NCBI GenBank assembly: GCA_934045075.1
Contig: OW203726.1
Location: 18,105,988-18,169,987, forward strand
DNA: 64,000 nt
Direction of reading: 5' to 3'
Source of the DNA: Yponomeuta sedellus
Taxonomy: Eukaryota > Arthropoda > Insecta > Lepidoptera > Yponomeutidae
Every line of letters starts with the position of its first letter. The first letter of the stretch is position 1. Below, piece after piece: positions 51,284 through 63,110 of this stretch. Under the pieces are notes generated by a model. The model saw only the letters and a program-made list of their open reading frames with translations, was not told the origin of the DNA and ran no database searches. The position numbers and the translations under genes were made by a program.

Positions 51284-51614
51284 CCTCGGAGGTATTAACT
51301 AAGTCTTAAAACTGCTTTTCCATAAATCGATTAAGTTTACCCAATAAGTAATCGCTATGAACATTTAAATGTGTTATCACCAATATAAAATATACGCAGC
51401 TGAACGAAAGATGTAGTGTCGACTGTACGTCAACATGTGTCGAATCCCGATAAATTCCCTCCCGTTCCCGGCGCGTGCCAATAAATATTGATGACGCCGT
51501 CTTTTTACGTGTACGAAACTATCAAGCCCGGGACGCCGAAGGTAGTACCTACATTGGATTGTTTTAGGGTATTAATAGTATTGGCAGTTGTCGGGATTTC
51601 CTGCGACTTGACAT
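51284..51614. other. No gene recognised
   Basis: No match. Confidence 0.5.
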
Positions 51615-51918
51615 TCGATATCAACCCTTGTATGCCCCTACTGCTTTTCCTGCATCGCAGGAAGGTTAGGCCATACTCCACCACAGGGGCCAAGTCCGGG
51701 TTGGTGGAGGATTGTAAGACAGTGGCGGGCCTTACTGCCATTACATGACAGCCGGCACCAACGGCTTAAGGTGCCTTGTAAAACATGAAAGCGTTGGGAA
51801 AAATGCCACTAGCTGTAGTCACGGGACGGTCACCCATCCTGCACCAGACCGCGCCTGTTGTTGCATAACTCAAGTGATTGATTCCATTTACTTGGTTCGG
51901 CTAGGCCACAAGCGCGTC
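51615..51918 (-). mobile_element. 5S-derived SINE with internal deletions
   Basis: TTCGATATCAACCCTTGTAT to CGCCTGTTGTTGCATAACTC and TTGGTTCGGCTAGGCCACAA. About 60 bp around the CAGAAGTTATCAAGC stretch are missing. Confidence 0.88.
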
Positions 51919-52024
51919 ATGATATTGTTTGTGTACATTTTGGTACTTGTCGTTATATTTGTAAAGTACTTCATGGTGGGCGTATTTTATTTATAATACT
52001 TCTATTAATTTTTTATGCACAAAA

Positions 52025-52140
52025 GATCTAAGTGGCAGAAAGACGCTGGATGCAAGCCGCTTCCAACCGGTCTTTTCGGAAATCCATAGAGGAGGCATTT
52101 GTCCAGTAGTGGACTTCTTGTGGATTAATAATGATGCACA
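52025..52140 (+). pseudogene. LINE C-terminal fragment
   Basis: RRWMQAASNRSFRKSIEEAF, VQ, stop, WTSCG, then ATTAATAATGATG. The ending 'EEAFVQQWTSCG' with an ATG-rich tail is RTE-like; here the second Q is a TAG stop. Confidence 0.7.
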
Positions 52141-52942
52141 AAAGATTTTTAATTTTATGGTGATAATGAGAGATTACCATCGCTTCTTTAACGTTCATTA
52201 GTCGTTGCGTGCACGCAACGGCTCAACGGTCATCAGTTCTTTCAGCTATGTGCCCCGCTGCAAATTCAACTAAAAACTATTTATTCAGTACGACCAAAAA
52301 TAGCACGGAGACCGAACAATTTAAGCATGTCAACATGATATTACTCAATATTTTAAACGGCTCTCGATTTACTGCCTACGCCGCGTAGCGGAAAGCGTCG
52401 TAGCATATTAACTCGCGCTACACTCGTAGACCTCCGTAGTTGCGTCGTAGCACGTAGTAGTCGTAAATTGTCTTTATGCGTTTTCAACTACTGCGTGTAT
52501 GGTCACCTCGTGTCGTTGTAGAAATATTATGAAACAAAAGGTCACCGTTCCGTCCGCTTGTATTACTTTGTTTTGTAGAGTATACTATTATGCAAAAAGA
52601 TAATATTTATGTGCTTTTTAAAGTAAGTTTTGGTTTAAAGAAAGAGTGAGACAATGTAGGCTTATGTGTCATAAAAAATGTTGTAAAAATATTGACATTT
52701 TTCAAAGAAGTATGAGACAGAACAAAATTAAAGTATTTATTTAATGACCACCAAAACCTACGTAAGTATTTTATGAAAATGAAACTATATCTTAAAGATT
52801 AATTATTTTTAGTGATTCCATGGAACACATTTGTCAGATGTAAACTTACAATTACATTAATTAAAAGTGAGCATATACGAATAACATATTTTTCAGTAGT
52901 TAAAATCACTTTATCAAAAGGACTAGTCGACAAATATAAAAC
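52141..52942. other. No gene recognised
   Basis: A perfect 18-bp palindrome CGTTGCGTGCACGCAACG is near 52205, inside an L1-like scrap (52170-52230). The rest is AT-rich. Confidence 0.5.
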
Positions 52943-53148
52943 AAACATTAATGTTTATATTATTTTTAGGCTAAAAATTCCACCCATGCCGGGATTCAAA
53001 CCCGCGACCTCTGGCTATCCGTGCCAGCGCTCTTTCCAACTGAACGACTCACCGGCATCAGTGAAATTTCGAACCTCTTTACAATATTCTCTGTATTACG
53101 TACAGGCAGCGAAATTACTTCAGCCAGATGTCGCTTAAACATTAATGT
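52943..53148 (-). mobile_element. Family A retroposon, copy 12 (partial snap-back)
   Basis: AAACATTAATGT is duplicated at 52943-52954 and 53137-53148. The reversed body (AGGCTAAAAATTCCACCCAT to TTACGTACAGGCAGCG) switches strand to AAATTACTTCAGCCAGATGT, CGCT. The 3' end has an internal deletion. Confidence 0.88.
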
Positions 53149-53959
53149 ATTTATTTCAATCAGAAAACTTTTCCTAGAACTTTATCTTCTTCCTGTCCCT
53201 CTCCACTATTGCGGGTTAGCCCTCAGCTCCGCATATTCTTCTTTGCTTCCTGCCAAGCGAAACAGATTTTCTACGCTAGCTTCATCCATTCATTCTTTAA
53301 CGTTTCTGAGCCACGATTTCCTTCTACTCTGAACGCACCTCCTTTTGTCAATAACGCCCATCGTAATAACTTGTAAAACTTATTACGATGCTAATAAGTT
53401 TTTCCATCGGTATCTGACACAACGTCACAAGACATGTTAATTAATTTTCTTACCCGTACTTAATATATAATAATAATATTATGAGCCTATTTTCTTTTTT
53501 TTTATTATAATCAATACCACATACATCCCTCTCCAGGGATGCTTGTCCTCCCACAAGCCTTGTGGTTTGTGGGGTGTGGTCTAATCACCCTAGCTGACCA
53601 GGCTTCACTGGGTGATTTCACTGTGTGAACAGTATTTAATATAATGAACAATAATTCTCGGGAACGATTGGTGCGTTTTAAGAATTCCGAATTCGTGACT
53701 CTTTGGGCCCAGCTCTCAACATTCTTCGATAATAGCACTAGCTATCTATGAAAACAAAACATAATCTGAATGCTGGAGTGGTGGTGGTGGGACTTCCACT
53801 TAAAATTGCCAATCCGCGGCTATCACGCGTGGGCCATACCTTCTCTCTTAAAGAAGGTCTGTGCTCTACAATGGGACGTATTGACGCATTGTTATTTAAC
53901 ACATTTTTTTAATAACACTTTTTTGTACAAAAACATTTCACGTAAATTTGTAAAAGAAA
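53149..53959. other. No gene recognised
   Basis: A hairpin CATCGTAATAA..TTATTACGATG (53358-53389) and a SINE end near 53820-53890. The frame at 53511-53738 has no known motif. Confidence 0.45.
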
Positions 53960-54318
53960 CTAGCTGACCCAGCGAACTTCGTACCGCCTACCACCGAAAC
54001 TTTAAATTTTTCTCTCTGTAACAACCATCCTCGTACTTCAATGAATATTCTAAAAAAAGAATTTACAAAATCAGTTCAGCTGCTCTCGAGACTTGCGCTT
54101 ACCAACACATTCAGCGATTCATTTTTATATTATAGGCTAGCTGACCCATCGAACTTCGTACCGCCTATTAGTAGATTCTTTTTTTTTTTTTTTCTCTCCG
54201 TAAGAACCATCCTCGTACTTCAAGGAATATTCTAAAAAAAGAATTAGCGAAATCGGTTCCGCTGCTCTCGACATTTGCGCTTACCAACACAATCAGCGAT
54301 TCATTTTTATATTCTAGA
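53960..54318 (-). mobile_element. Two tandem Helitron-like repeats (second family)
   Basis: CTAGCTGACCCAGCGAACTT at 53960 and CTAGCTGACCCATCGAACTT at 54137 begin two ~180-bp copies, each ending TTCATTTTTATATTATAG or close. On the sense strand the CTAG of the first is followed by T, as expected for a Helitron 3' end. Confidence 0.8.
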
Positions 54319-54690
54319 GATAACCTATTTAAAACTGTCATATTTCACTCTCTTCCCTATTCTTCAAATCAATATGACGGATAAGCTGACGATGTATCTG
54401 CGCACAATAGGATTCCACGCGGCTGTGCAATACTGTACATCCGGCGTTACCCGCGACAGAACAGTTGTACGTAATGCTGAGTCTCGATATTTATTGCAAA
54501 CAACACGTGTGGCCAATGACACTTCTTCTTTTTACTCTCTCGGGAACAATGGATCGGGTAAGTGTTGTTCTGTTTGTGTAGCTCTAGGCCTGACGTATGG
54601 CTTTTTCGTAAGCCTTTTCTTTGTACAGCGAAAATAAAGGAGGGTTACGTTTGTCCCGCGTAAGTTTGGTGCGAGTCCTATGTACGTAAA
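54319..54690. other. Unassigned, one 120-codon frame
   Basis: The frame 54275-54637 starts inside the Helitron-like repeat, so its N-terminus is not real. The rest (TMYLRTIGFHAAVQYCTSGV, TRDRTVVRNAESRYLLQTT) is not recognised. Confidence 0.35.
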
Positions 54691-54870
54691 TAAGTAGATA
54701 GATAGATAGGATATTCTTTATTGCATGTAAACCCGGAATTGCATAAGATACTTAAAAAATAACAGTATTTATTTATTAAATTCTTTATTGTACCTGTAAA
54801 GATTGTACAATTGGCGGGCTTAATACTACATAGTATTTTATTCTAGCCAACCAACAGGTGACGTGGAGAA
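54691..54870 (-). mobile_element. Two LINE 3' ends, reversed
   Basis: TAGATAGATAGATAGGATAT, TCTTTATTGCATGTAAACCC and, after it, AATTCTTTATTGTACCTGTA, CAATTGGCGGGCTTAATACT. Confidence 0.7.
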
Positions 54871-55314
54871 GGTGGGGGTAGTCACAAATGGTGAGGTGAT
54901 ATTTTATTGTCAAATATCTTTTTTTTAATTTAATCTATGTATTAATATGTACAATAATTACAAACGTACACATATACAAAGACAATAATTAAGCACATAA
55001 TAAAACATACATATAAATAGAGTTACTAATTAAGTATTCACTTAGTGAAATTGTCGAATCAGAAGATGGTCTTATGTCTCGCTCGTTTTTGAGAAGATGG
55101 ATGAGATGGACTGATATTTAAGTTAAGTAGTTTTTAGTGAATGAAAAATCTTCGTAGGCGGATAAGATAAAATGAACTCACGAGAAATTTAATGAGCATA
55201 AGAATATTACGAGTATTTGAGAACCTTATTTTTAGCTTACTAAATAACATGAATTACAGGACATTAAAATCCTCATGTAATAAATTTACTATTTGTAATT
55301 CTAACCTTACAAGA
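54871..55314. other. No gene recognised
   Basis: Contains a MITE scrap at 55030-55090 (TATTCACTTAGTGAAATTGT). AT-rich otherwise. Confidence 0.5.
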
Positions 55315-55400
55315 AAAGCTCGTAATTGGCCTATGTTAAGTCTTATTTACTGTCCATCTAATTTATGTCTGCGCTGTGACTAAATAATAAATAAAACAGC
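55315..55400 (+). mobile_element. Retroposon 3' end
   Basis: Matches 236-330 (GTAATTGGCCTATGTTAAGT, GCGCTGTGA) and ends AATAAATAAAACAG. Confidence 0.6.
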
Positions 55401-55717
55401 TAAGGGTGAGCTAAGTTTAGACTTAGTTTCTACAGTTCCGCACCCGAATCTATTACAAAATATGCAACGTTTGTTTCTGTATGCCTATGTCTCTTGAACC
55501 GAAATAGGTAACTCGTTTTGGTATATTAAGTTATGGCGGATTTCCCAATAAACAAAATAATAAGTTGCCGAGGCAAGTACTCAAGATTTTTGTGCCATAG
55601 TGCGCAGCAGATGTACCTTCTGATGTGCAGCATTATTAGCAGCTTCAACAATCCCTTTAACGTAATTGCAGATAGGATTGTGCTGAGACACCGGATCGCA
55701 GTCTATGTAAAACAAAA

Positions 55718-55917
55718 ACACACTAATATTATAAAAGGAAAGTTTGTGAGTGTGTATGTTTGTTACTTTTTCAGGTCTCGACTAAAGCAATTTTAATAAA
55801 ATTTTGTATGAATGTAGCTAACTCCTTGGATTAACACATCAGCTTTACTGGGGAAAAATATCTTATTCCCATGGGAAAATCGATAAGCCGCGGGTAACAC
55901 TGCGGGGCACAGCTAGT
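55718..55917 (+). mobile_element. Helitron-like repeat, copy 4 (best 3' end)
   Basis: ACACTAATATTATAAAAGGA to TTATTCCCATGGGAAAATCG, AAGCCGCGGGTAACACTGCG, GGGCACAGCTAGT. The terminal stem CCGC/GCGG lies ~10 nt before CTAG, followed by T. Confidence 0.8.
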
Positions 55918-55944
55918 AAGATATAATAATAAGATAGAGCGGCA

Positions 55945-56312
55945 GTAGCCCGGCTAAAACAACGAACTCGGAAGCGAGAGACCCAAGTTCGATTCCCAGC
56001 GCGGGCTTGTACTGATGGCTTTGTTTTGTAAGTTATATACATTTGTTTTCCTTCACACGCTAACGGTGAAGGAAAACACGTGAGGAAACCCGCGGCTTGG
56101 TTGGCTCCGCACGTATTGACTAGTCTTTCCTGTGGGCTAGGCCGACTAAGCTGTCAGGATGGTATAGGTGCTGGGCAAGCCTACACCATCTATAAAACCA
56201 TGTCCCAGGCACTACAGCGTCGGAGAGGTCACTTCACCCATCTAGTATGAGTGAAGATGCCACTGGACGCTGTATAAATCATCTCATTACGTAGACGCAA
56301 AAAGACCAATAT
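55945..56312 (+). mobile_element. SINE S1
   Basis: Head CGGCAGTAGCCCGGC and CCCAAGTTCGATTCCCAGCG (B box). Body and end match 16609-17003. The target duplication is unclear. Confidence 0.88.
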
Positions 56313-56667
56313 TAGTTATTAGTAATCAAAGAAGCCAAACTATCAATATACAACTGTAACTTCTTGACTGTTGTTCTTTGCCGCAAAGATGTTCTCGGAG
56401 CTCAAAGTCAATGTAGAAACTTTGGTATTGAATAAAAGCAATAGTTCGATGAAAATGTTGTTGTATTTTCTGAACAACTTTCGTAGTTTACGAAAAGTAC
56501 GAAGCAGTTACAGCTGATATAATGTTTGAGCTTTTGATTTTTTTAAGTGAATAACTGCCGTTGGCTAATCGTATTTGTTTTCTATTAACGGCTTTGTTAG
56601 TCTAGCGGCTCACACATTTAGCTCCCAAAATAGGGTGCGATTAGCTGATTTAAACCAATGTTTGGTT
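56313..56667. other. No gene recognised
   Basis: No match. Confidence 0.5.
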
Positions 56668-56835
56668 GTTCGATATCAACCCTTTATATGTCCCCACTGT
56701 TGGGACACGGGTCTCTTCCTGTGTGGTAGGAAGGTTTGCCATACTCCATCGCGGGGGCCAAGTCCGGGTTGGTGGAGGATTGTACTGTATAATTTTCACT
56801 TTTATGTACAATAAAGTGTTCTCTATCTATCTGTA
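56668..56835 (-). mobile_element. 5S-derived SINE end joined to a LINE 3' end
   Basis: TCGATATCAACCCTTTATAT to GGGTTGGTGGAGGATTGTAC (SINE), then CTTTTATGTACAATAAAGTG, TTCTCTATCTATC (L8 end, plus strand). Confidence 0.8.
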
Positions 56836-57109
56836 TTATAAGTCGAAGACTGTTAATGTGTCAGCGTGTTTCTTTTCGCCTTATGGACGTTGAAGGATAA
56901 TTTGTGAGCTCTGGGAAACGCCAGCTAAGTTGCACAGAGCAATGAGCGTAGCAACTGAAGGTGCGAGGAGCGATGAGTTGTCACGCCCATGTATATTCTC
57001 TTCAACAATGTCTCAAGACGCAAGGGTTATTAAATGCATACTCTGCATCTTTTTTAAAGAGAAAGCCCGTGCGGTGCCGTATTAGGACCAATACTATGTC
57101 CTACTAGCT

Positions 57110-57299
57110 GCTGCCAGCGACTTTCAGCGACGTAAAGATTTTGTAGTAAAATTTGTTAAATGAGGTGATAGCGGTAAAACGTCGGCTTCTTATTCCGGAG
57201 GTCGTAAGCTCGATCCCCGGGGCATGTATTAGGATTTTGTTTATTATATATATATATATATATATATAAAGCTGCAATATATATATAATAAACAAAATC
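57110..57299 (+). mobile_element. tRNA-like SINE head with AT palindrome
   Basis: GAGGTGATAGCGGTAAAACG (A-box region) and CGTAAGCTCGATCCCCGGGG (B box). Then a palindrome, GATTTTGTTTATTATATATA with its complement ending at 57299, around a TA run. Confidence 0.6.
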
Positions 57300-58368
57300 G
57301 TGGTCCAGTGTTATATTAGTAGCAATAAATATAGATCTTAGCCTAAGGTTATTATTTAATATGTAACAGTGACTTGGTGCGTTTAATTAAAATCCAAATC
57401 AGTGGATTATCCAGCCTTGATGCAATGGTGTTCAGAATGCTATTGCCGCTCCCGCTCATTCTGCTTAGTAATGATGCTGACTTTTTGCGCCAGGTGTTAC
57501 TTTGCGAATTGCTTTGGAATCAGGCATTACTTTGCGGAAATCCATAATAGCATTGAATTTGAAGTAAGGATAGAAGATCATTCAATAGCTTTTTTCGGAT
57601 CCTGGCGCTGACGTCGCTTGTCGGTAAAATTTGTGACTAACTTATTACATTTTCTGTATAATAACGAAATTGAACCACATTTCCCTAATAGTTTATTTTT
57701 TTATAAATTAATATTAAAAAATCCAATGATTTAATCAATAAGTTATTAAGATCGAGATAACTTAATTATTTTAATCAATCTTTCGTAACCCAGTCAGCTA
57801 CCGTACTTGATAATGAGTTGCTTGTGCCCAATCTCACTAGTCTATGCTACTCCACGTTAGATGGCGCTAATAGAAATAATTGGGCCACACAGAAGGGACT
57901 GGGGCGCGCGCAGACATCACTGATTAAACCGTTCGCAGATAGTAAATGTCACGGATATCCGTGGTAAATGTTTAGAAATTTTCTAAAACGATACACGAAA
58001 ATATACCTCATGGATGGTTCACAGATATTTCACATTTTGCAAAATAGGTGGAAGAAATATATTTTTTTAAGGTTTCTAGTACAAGATCGATTAAGCTATG
58101 TTGGTACATCTTTTAATTTTTATGTGATTTATTGACAAATAAGTTGCTTAAAACTTTACTAAAAACGGTACCGATTATTATGGCAGCTTCCTATAAGAAC
58201 TCGTGGTCGCAGTTTGTACCCCCTAGTTTTTGAATTCGCAACTTGCTGTTGAGGAACAGTCGACAGCATATCACCTTTACATTTTATAATGTCTTGGAAT
58301 AATTAACTACATAAACAATAATTAACTATAGCCCTTTAAGTATAACTTCCAACTAAAACATAGATTTT
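57300..58368. other. No gene recognised
   Basis: A scrap of element F at 57525-57560 (GGAATCAGGCATTACTTTGC). A ~1-kb AT-rich remainder. Confidence 0.5.
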
Positions 58369-58600
58369 AGGGTTCCGTACCAGAGGGTAAAAACGGGACC
58401 CAATTGCTAAGATGGTATGTCCGTCTGTCGGTCTGTCCCCAAGCTGAACGTAAACTCTCATGAACCGTGTAGCTACAGTTGATATTTTTATAGATGATGT
58501 ACATATTTATTTAATGAAAGTCATTTCCATTTTAACCGACTTCAAAAGAGGTTATCACATCGACGCGTATGTTAATTATTTTTCACTATGTTTTCGCATT
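58369..58600 (+). mobile_element. Widespread 'GGTTCCGTACC' repeat start
   Basis: TTTTAGGGTTCCGTACCAGA, GGGTAAAAACGGGACCCAAT, TCCGTCTGTCGGTCTGTCC, CTCATGAACCGTG are motifs I recall as the 5' part of a very common lepidopteran repeat whose other end resembles 62365-62410. It is followed by AACCGACTTCAAAAGAGGTT, another common repeat start. Confidence 0.55.
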
Positions 58601-59183
58601 ATCTTCGTCAAATCTTAACCTATTTCGATATATTTTTTTGTTCTACTAGGTATAGCGTCCCATTGGTCCCATTTTAATTTGGTGAAGATGTCATGAAGAC
58701 TTTGAGAGATGGAAAAAAGAACTTTTCAATGGACAGCAGCAAATAAGGCCTAATGAGGCCCATTCATAAATAATATGCATATGTTTCATAAAATATAATA
58801 TAAAAGCTGTCCCAGGGTAATTTGGTGATGTTCTGATGAAGACTTTCAGAGATGGGAATTTAGAACTTCAAATTTAAGTAAAAAAAATCACTTTGTTCAT
58901 CAAATACTTTCATTAAGTAGCACATTATCTGGTGGACATTGTTACGAAGTTCATCAGCTCAAATGTAGTTCTTGAGAGGTTTTAAGTTTCTAATCTAGAT
59001 AAAAATATGCCGTTTTCAGTTAACCAGAATTTAAGTCAAAATATACAATTTTACTGTCGTGGTTATTAGTTCCTTAGTCAAAAATATACTATAGGCATGC
59101 GTAGTTATAAAAGTCACAATATCTATTTAGTTTCATACGAGTTTCACAAGTCAGTCAGTGATTAAAACGGTATAAAACGAAAA
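58601..59183. other. Repeat-like, not assigned
   Basis: TTGGTGAAGATGTCATGAAG and TTTGGTGATGTTCTGATGAA (58679 and 58820) are two diverged copies of one ~140-bp unit, each followed by AGAGATGGRAA. No frame. Confidence 0.45.
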
Positions 59184-59408
59184 TATGTTTACGCAGAGGA
59201 CAAATACAGCGCTGGTGCACAAAAGTGTATTTTGCATGGGCCCTGTAATTTATAATAAGCTGTCTAGTGCATTAAGAGAACTGGATTTAGGCTTGTTCAA
59301 GCACAAATAAAAAAATATATTATTTAAAAACTGCTATCATACAATAATCGAATTTCTGACTGATAATTATATTGATTAAAATAAGTATAACAATGATATA
59401 CTATTTGA
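59184..59408 (+). pseudogene. LINE L7 C-terminus (one stop)
   Basis: MFTQRTNTALVHKSVFCMGP, VIYNKLSSALRELDLGLFKH, K, stop, KNILFKNCYHTIIEFLTDNY, ID, stop. The 'GPxIYNKLP' type ending is known from Jockey/CR1-like LINEs. The TAA arises in an A-run. Confidence 0.8.
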
Positions 59409-59763
59409 TATTATCCCCGTGACCTCTCTTGTTTGACATTTTTACTTATTATCGCATGGAATGTTATTTTTTTTATGTTCTTGACATTTTAAATTCTTAA
59501 TGTTAATATAATAGGTCAATCAAATTAAAAAAAATCCAGGAATTAATTTCCAGAAAGCTGGATATCATTTTATACCATCATTTGATCTTGAATGCGTGTA
59601 ATGCGAATTCGCACGGTCCCAGGAGGTGAGCTCAACTTTTGGGGGCCAAAAAACCGCGAACTTCTCACACTTTCTTTCAGTTTTGTGCTTCTAGCTCGGA
59701 AACGGTACTTTGGACTGGAATCTTCGTTATTGCAATATTAAAGAGAGTTAAATTTTGCGTTGT
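59409..59763. other. No gene recognised
   Basis: No match. Confidence 0.5.
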
Positions 59764-60047
59764 ATGATTGTCTTCTTCTTCAGGCTATATTATGGAGTCC
59801 ACTGCTGGACATAGCCCTCCCCTAGTGATGACCAGAGCGGCCTGTCTTATACCATCATTGGGGGTTAATGCCCATAATCCCCACGCTGGGCATGCGGGTT
59901 GAGGATCGTAGATTGGTGGCATTGTACTGCAGGGGGCGCTGCTGCCCACCCCCCAGTTTGTGTCCCTTAGTCACCTTTTACGACACCCGCGGGAAGAATT
60001 TGGGTTGGTGCTATTCTTTAAGCCGAAACCACACAGCATGATTGTCT
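59764..60047 (-). mobile_element. S3 SINE, full length
   Basis: ATGATTGTCT at 59764-59773 and 60038-60047 bounds 264 bp. The head (reverse of AAGCCGAAACCACACAGC) and (GAA)n tail are both present. Confidence 0.92.
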
Positions 60048-60239
60048 AAAACTTTAAATTCGATTTATTGGTATAGCCGAAATCAAAAGTTGTGAACCGG
60101 AACTTATTTACGTGCAAATTTACATTTTGCGAATTTTCAAGACCATATTTCTTTGAAACTGATACTCTTACTTCTATTGAAATACCCATAAGACAAACAT
60201 TGTAGAGAATAAAATTTCACATTATACCTAAAAACTATT

Positions 60240-61640
60240 TTTATTTAATCTTTTCAGAGCACTCTCCACCAGCCTCTATACCACGTATCATGCGTCTCAA
60301 CCAATTTTCAAAACATTTATTCCAGTCCTCCGCAGACACCTCTTCCACGGCCTTCTCAAACGCTGCTAGCGCGTCTTCCGGCGATGAAAACTGTATCCCT
60401 TTTTTATTTTAGGCAGTAAAAAGAAGTCACACGGAACCTAATCAGGACTGTAGGGAGGGTCTCCTAAGACTCTGATCTGTGTGGAGTCCAGGAAGTCCCT
60501 CGTTTTGATCGCAGTGTGCGCGGGCGCGTTGTCGTGGTGAAGAAGGACCCCGCGGAGCCCGTTGTTCAATCGCTTGTTGCTCAATTCAGAAAAAAACTTC
60601 TGGCAGGCATTTTGTGTTATACCATTCAGCGTTTAATGACTTTGTTTAATTTCAAAGTTACGTACATTTGAGAATTTGTAGTTGCAATACCACTCGCTAA
60701 CGGTGAAGGAAAACATCGTGAGGAAACCCGCGGCCTGGTTGGCTCCGCACGTATTGACTAGTCTTTCCTGTGGGCTAGGCCGACTAAGCTGTCAGGATGG
60801 TATAGGTGCTGGGCAAGCCTACACCATCTATAAAACCATGTCCCAGGCACTACAGCGTCGGAGTGGGCCCTTCACCCATCTAGTGTGAGTGAAGATACCA
60901 CTGGACGCTGTATAAATCATCTCATTAAGTAGATGCAAAAAGGCCAATATTATTATTATTCAGCGTTGATGCTGCTTTGGTCTCAAAGTGGAATTGAAGT
61001 TAGGTACCCCGTCAAAGTGAAGAAACTATAAAAAAAATCCTGCGCTCCTCGATCGCTTCACTTTCGTAGGCGTTGGTTCATTTTGAAACAACCAAACTGT
61101 CGACTGATGCTTTGTTTCTGGATCATATTGAGAAATCCAGGATTCGTCACCTGTCACAGTGTCGTAAACGCGCCGTGACGAGCCAGCATCAAATTTTTGT
61201 AACAAATCACGGCACCAATCCACACGGGCCTGCTTCTGAGCTTCGGTGAGGTTGTGCGGCACCCAGCGAAAAATTATTCTCCTTACGGGAAGGTGCTTGT
61301 GCAAAATCTTGTGAACACTTCCTGAACCAATCTGCAGTGTATGCTGAATCTTTTCGTACTTAATTCGTCTGTTTTCTTGAATTATTTTTTTTACTGCCAG
61401 CAAACTTTCTTCGGTGACAGCCGTGATAGGACGACCACTCCTTTGTTCATTCCCTCAAAGTAAGATGACCGCGTTTGAACTCGCTATACCAGCGGTAGAT
61501 GGTTGTTTTTGAAGGTCCTTCATTCATAAAAGCAATTCGAAGTCGATCACATGACTCATCAGGTCTTAAGCCACATTTGAAATAGTATAAAATCATAGCA
61601 CGAAAATGTTCTGAATGCCGATCCATTTTGGCTCTCAAAA
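60240..61640 (-). pseudogene. mariner-family transposase, disrupted
   Basis: From 61626 leftward: MDRHSEHFRAMILYYFKCGL then PSKTTIYRWYSEFKRGHLTL (helix-turn-helix), a frameshift near 61445, SGRPITAVTEESLLAVKKII, RWVPHNLTEAQKQARVDWCR, TGDESWISQYDPETKHQSTV (first catalytic Asp), more frame changes, NGLRGVLLHHDNAPAHTAIK (second Asp), then PPYSPD, stop, VPCDFFLLPKIK (third Asp, 34 residues after the second: a DD34D mariner signature). The family length is ~345 residues and most of it is traceable. At least three frame changes, a TAG, and the S1 SINE at 60634-60957 make it inactive. Terminal inverted repeats were not firmly located. Confidence 0.92.
60624..60967 (+). mobile_element. SINE S1 (head-truncated) inside the mariner
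   Basis: ATTCAGCGTT at 60624-60633 and 60958-60967 encloses AATGACTTTGTTTAATTTC to GATGCAAAAAGGCC and an (ATT)n tail. Translation across the rebuilt site restores the mariner frame SSINAEWYNT. Confidence 0.95.
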
Positions 61641-62689
61641 AATGCGGAGGGAAATTTGAAAATCGAACAGTAGTATTTTTACTTTTATATAAATGACGTT
61701 TTCATAACAACTACTAGTGGCCAATGTCTTATACATAAAAACTATTTTTCAAAACTTTCTGAGTGGCCTGGTATAGACAACTCAACTTTCAAATTCAGTT
61801 ATTATCTAAGACTATATTTGCATGAATTCAAAATTATACTTTTTTCATTTTGCGGATTTTCCGTTAGTATGAGGTGTGAAGTCTACATTTAAGGCAATTT
61901 GAGGGTAAGGAACATTTCAATGCAACATTTTAAGGACGCGGTCAGAAAACTAGAGATTCGAAGTAGGTATTGTGAATGAAAAACAATTTTACGCAAGTGA
62001 TCTTTAATTAGTACCTTAGGAAGCAATAGAAACATTAAAAATGAATGTGACATTGATAAAATATATAGATATGCAGCACAGCATTCAAGTTCCCATTTTC
62101 TTAGTTGTTGAAATTACCCGGTTCACAACTTTTGATTTCAGATATACCACTAAGCCTAATTACTTGTAAATTTCTATATTACTTGTTACTATAAATTCTT
62201 CTTAGTCTGTACCTACGCTCTACTGAGCAGTCGTGGTCTTCAAAAAAAGGCTTCATTATAGGCTAATGTTGCGTGTCTCACGATGTCTCGCCGACGTTTA
62301 CAATATTTACAGAATATTTCGTTGTATTCACTTCAAAAATAAATAATTTAATTAATAATAGTACCTACGGAACCCTTCGTGCGCAAGTCAGACTCGGACT
62401 TGGCCAGTTGATTTTTTTACTTACTATGCTTGCTTGCTATATACCGATTTGGTACCTAATCCATAATTATACAAATTAGACATATTCATGCCTGCTCACA
62501 CACTTGGTTCATTCATCGCATGGGTGCTATAAAACTATTATAACGAAGAACTAATTATTTTAGATCTTCTACAAATGTAGTTTGTTGTAGATTCAACACT
62601 AGTAATTTGTATCTTTTTACATTTACATCAGCTCTTCTAAATAGGTAGATCAGATTTCTGTTGGTAGAAAGTTAAAACAAACGCAATCA
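61641..62689. other. Unassigned, with a repeat end
   Basis: CCTACGGAACCCTTCGTGCG, CAAGTCAGACTCGGACTTGG, CC at 62365-62405 is the other end of the repeat type started at 58369. CCGGTTCACAACTTTTGATT at 62118 mirrors 60069-60100. No gene. Confidence 0.5.
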
Positions 62690-63110
62690 TTTTTCGTCCA
62701 ACGAACGATTGCGCTCGGGGTGCCAGGCGACGTTGCCAAGTAGTGCGGGGTGAGTACCTAGGCGACGCGTCGTTGCCAAGTTGCCCTAGCAACATCTCTG
62801 CATCCATCGCCGTGTGTGGGAGCGTGTTTTACTTTTGAGAGTAGGTATGTTCTGCGTAAGATTGTAAACGTAGGTAGTGGTTATATACTCTGATTGTAAG
62901 CACGTGATATGTGAGTAAGCTACCTATGCTCTGGGTATCTGCCTTAGTTAAAATTAATATAGATAGTAAATAATCTAGGAGCCCGCGCGACACATTAGCA
63001 CACTAGCTAAAACGGCGAGGGCTATTGTCTGTCTTTGTGTTGTCTCACCGGCCCGGCACCGGCTCGCGACTCCGGGGCCGGTCGGCGCCGCACGGTGGGC
63101 TGAGAATCAC
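62690..63110. promoter_or_regulatory. GC-rich block with X-box-like palindrome: possible host promoter
   Basis: GTTGCCCTAGCAAC (62780-62793) is a near-perfect RFX X-box (GTTGCC-N2-AGCAAC). Two GTTGCCAAG half-sites lie 40 bp and immediately upstream. A CpG-rich stretch (62995-63100) follows, ending CGCACGGTGGGC, which could hold a splice donor. The block contrasts with the AT-rich surroundings and matches no repeat here. No protein start is supported, and direction is unknown. Confidence 0.35.
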
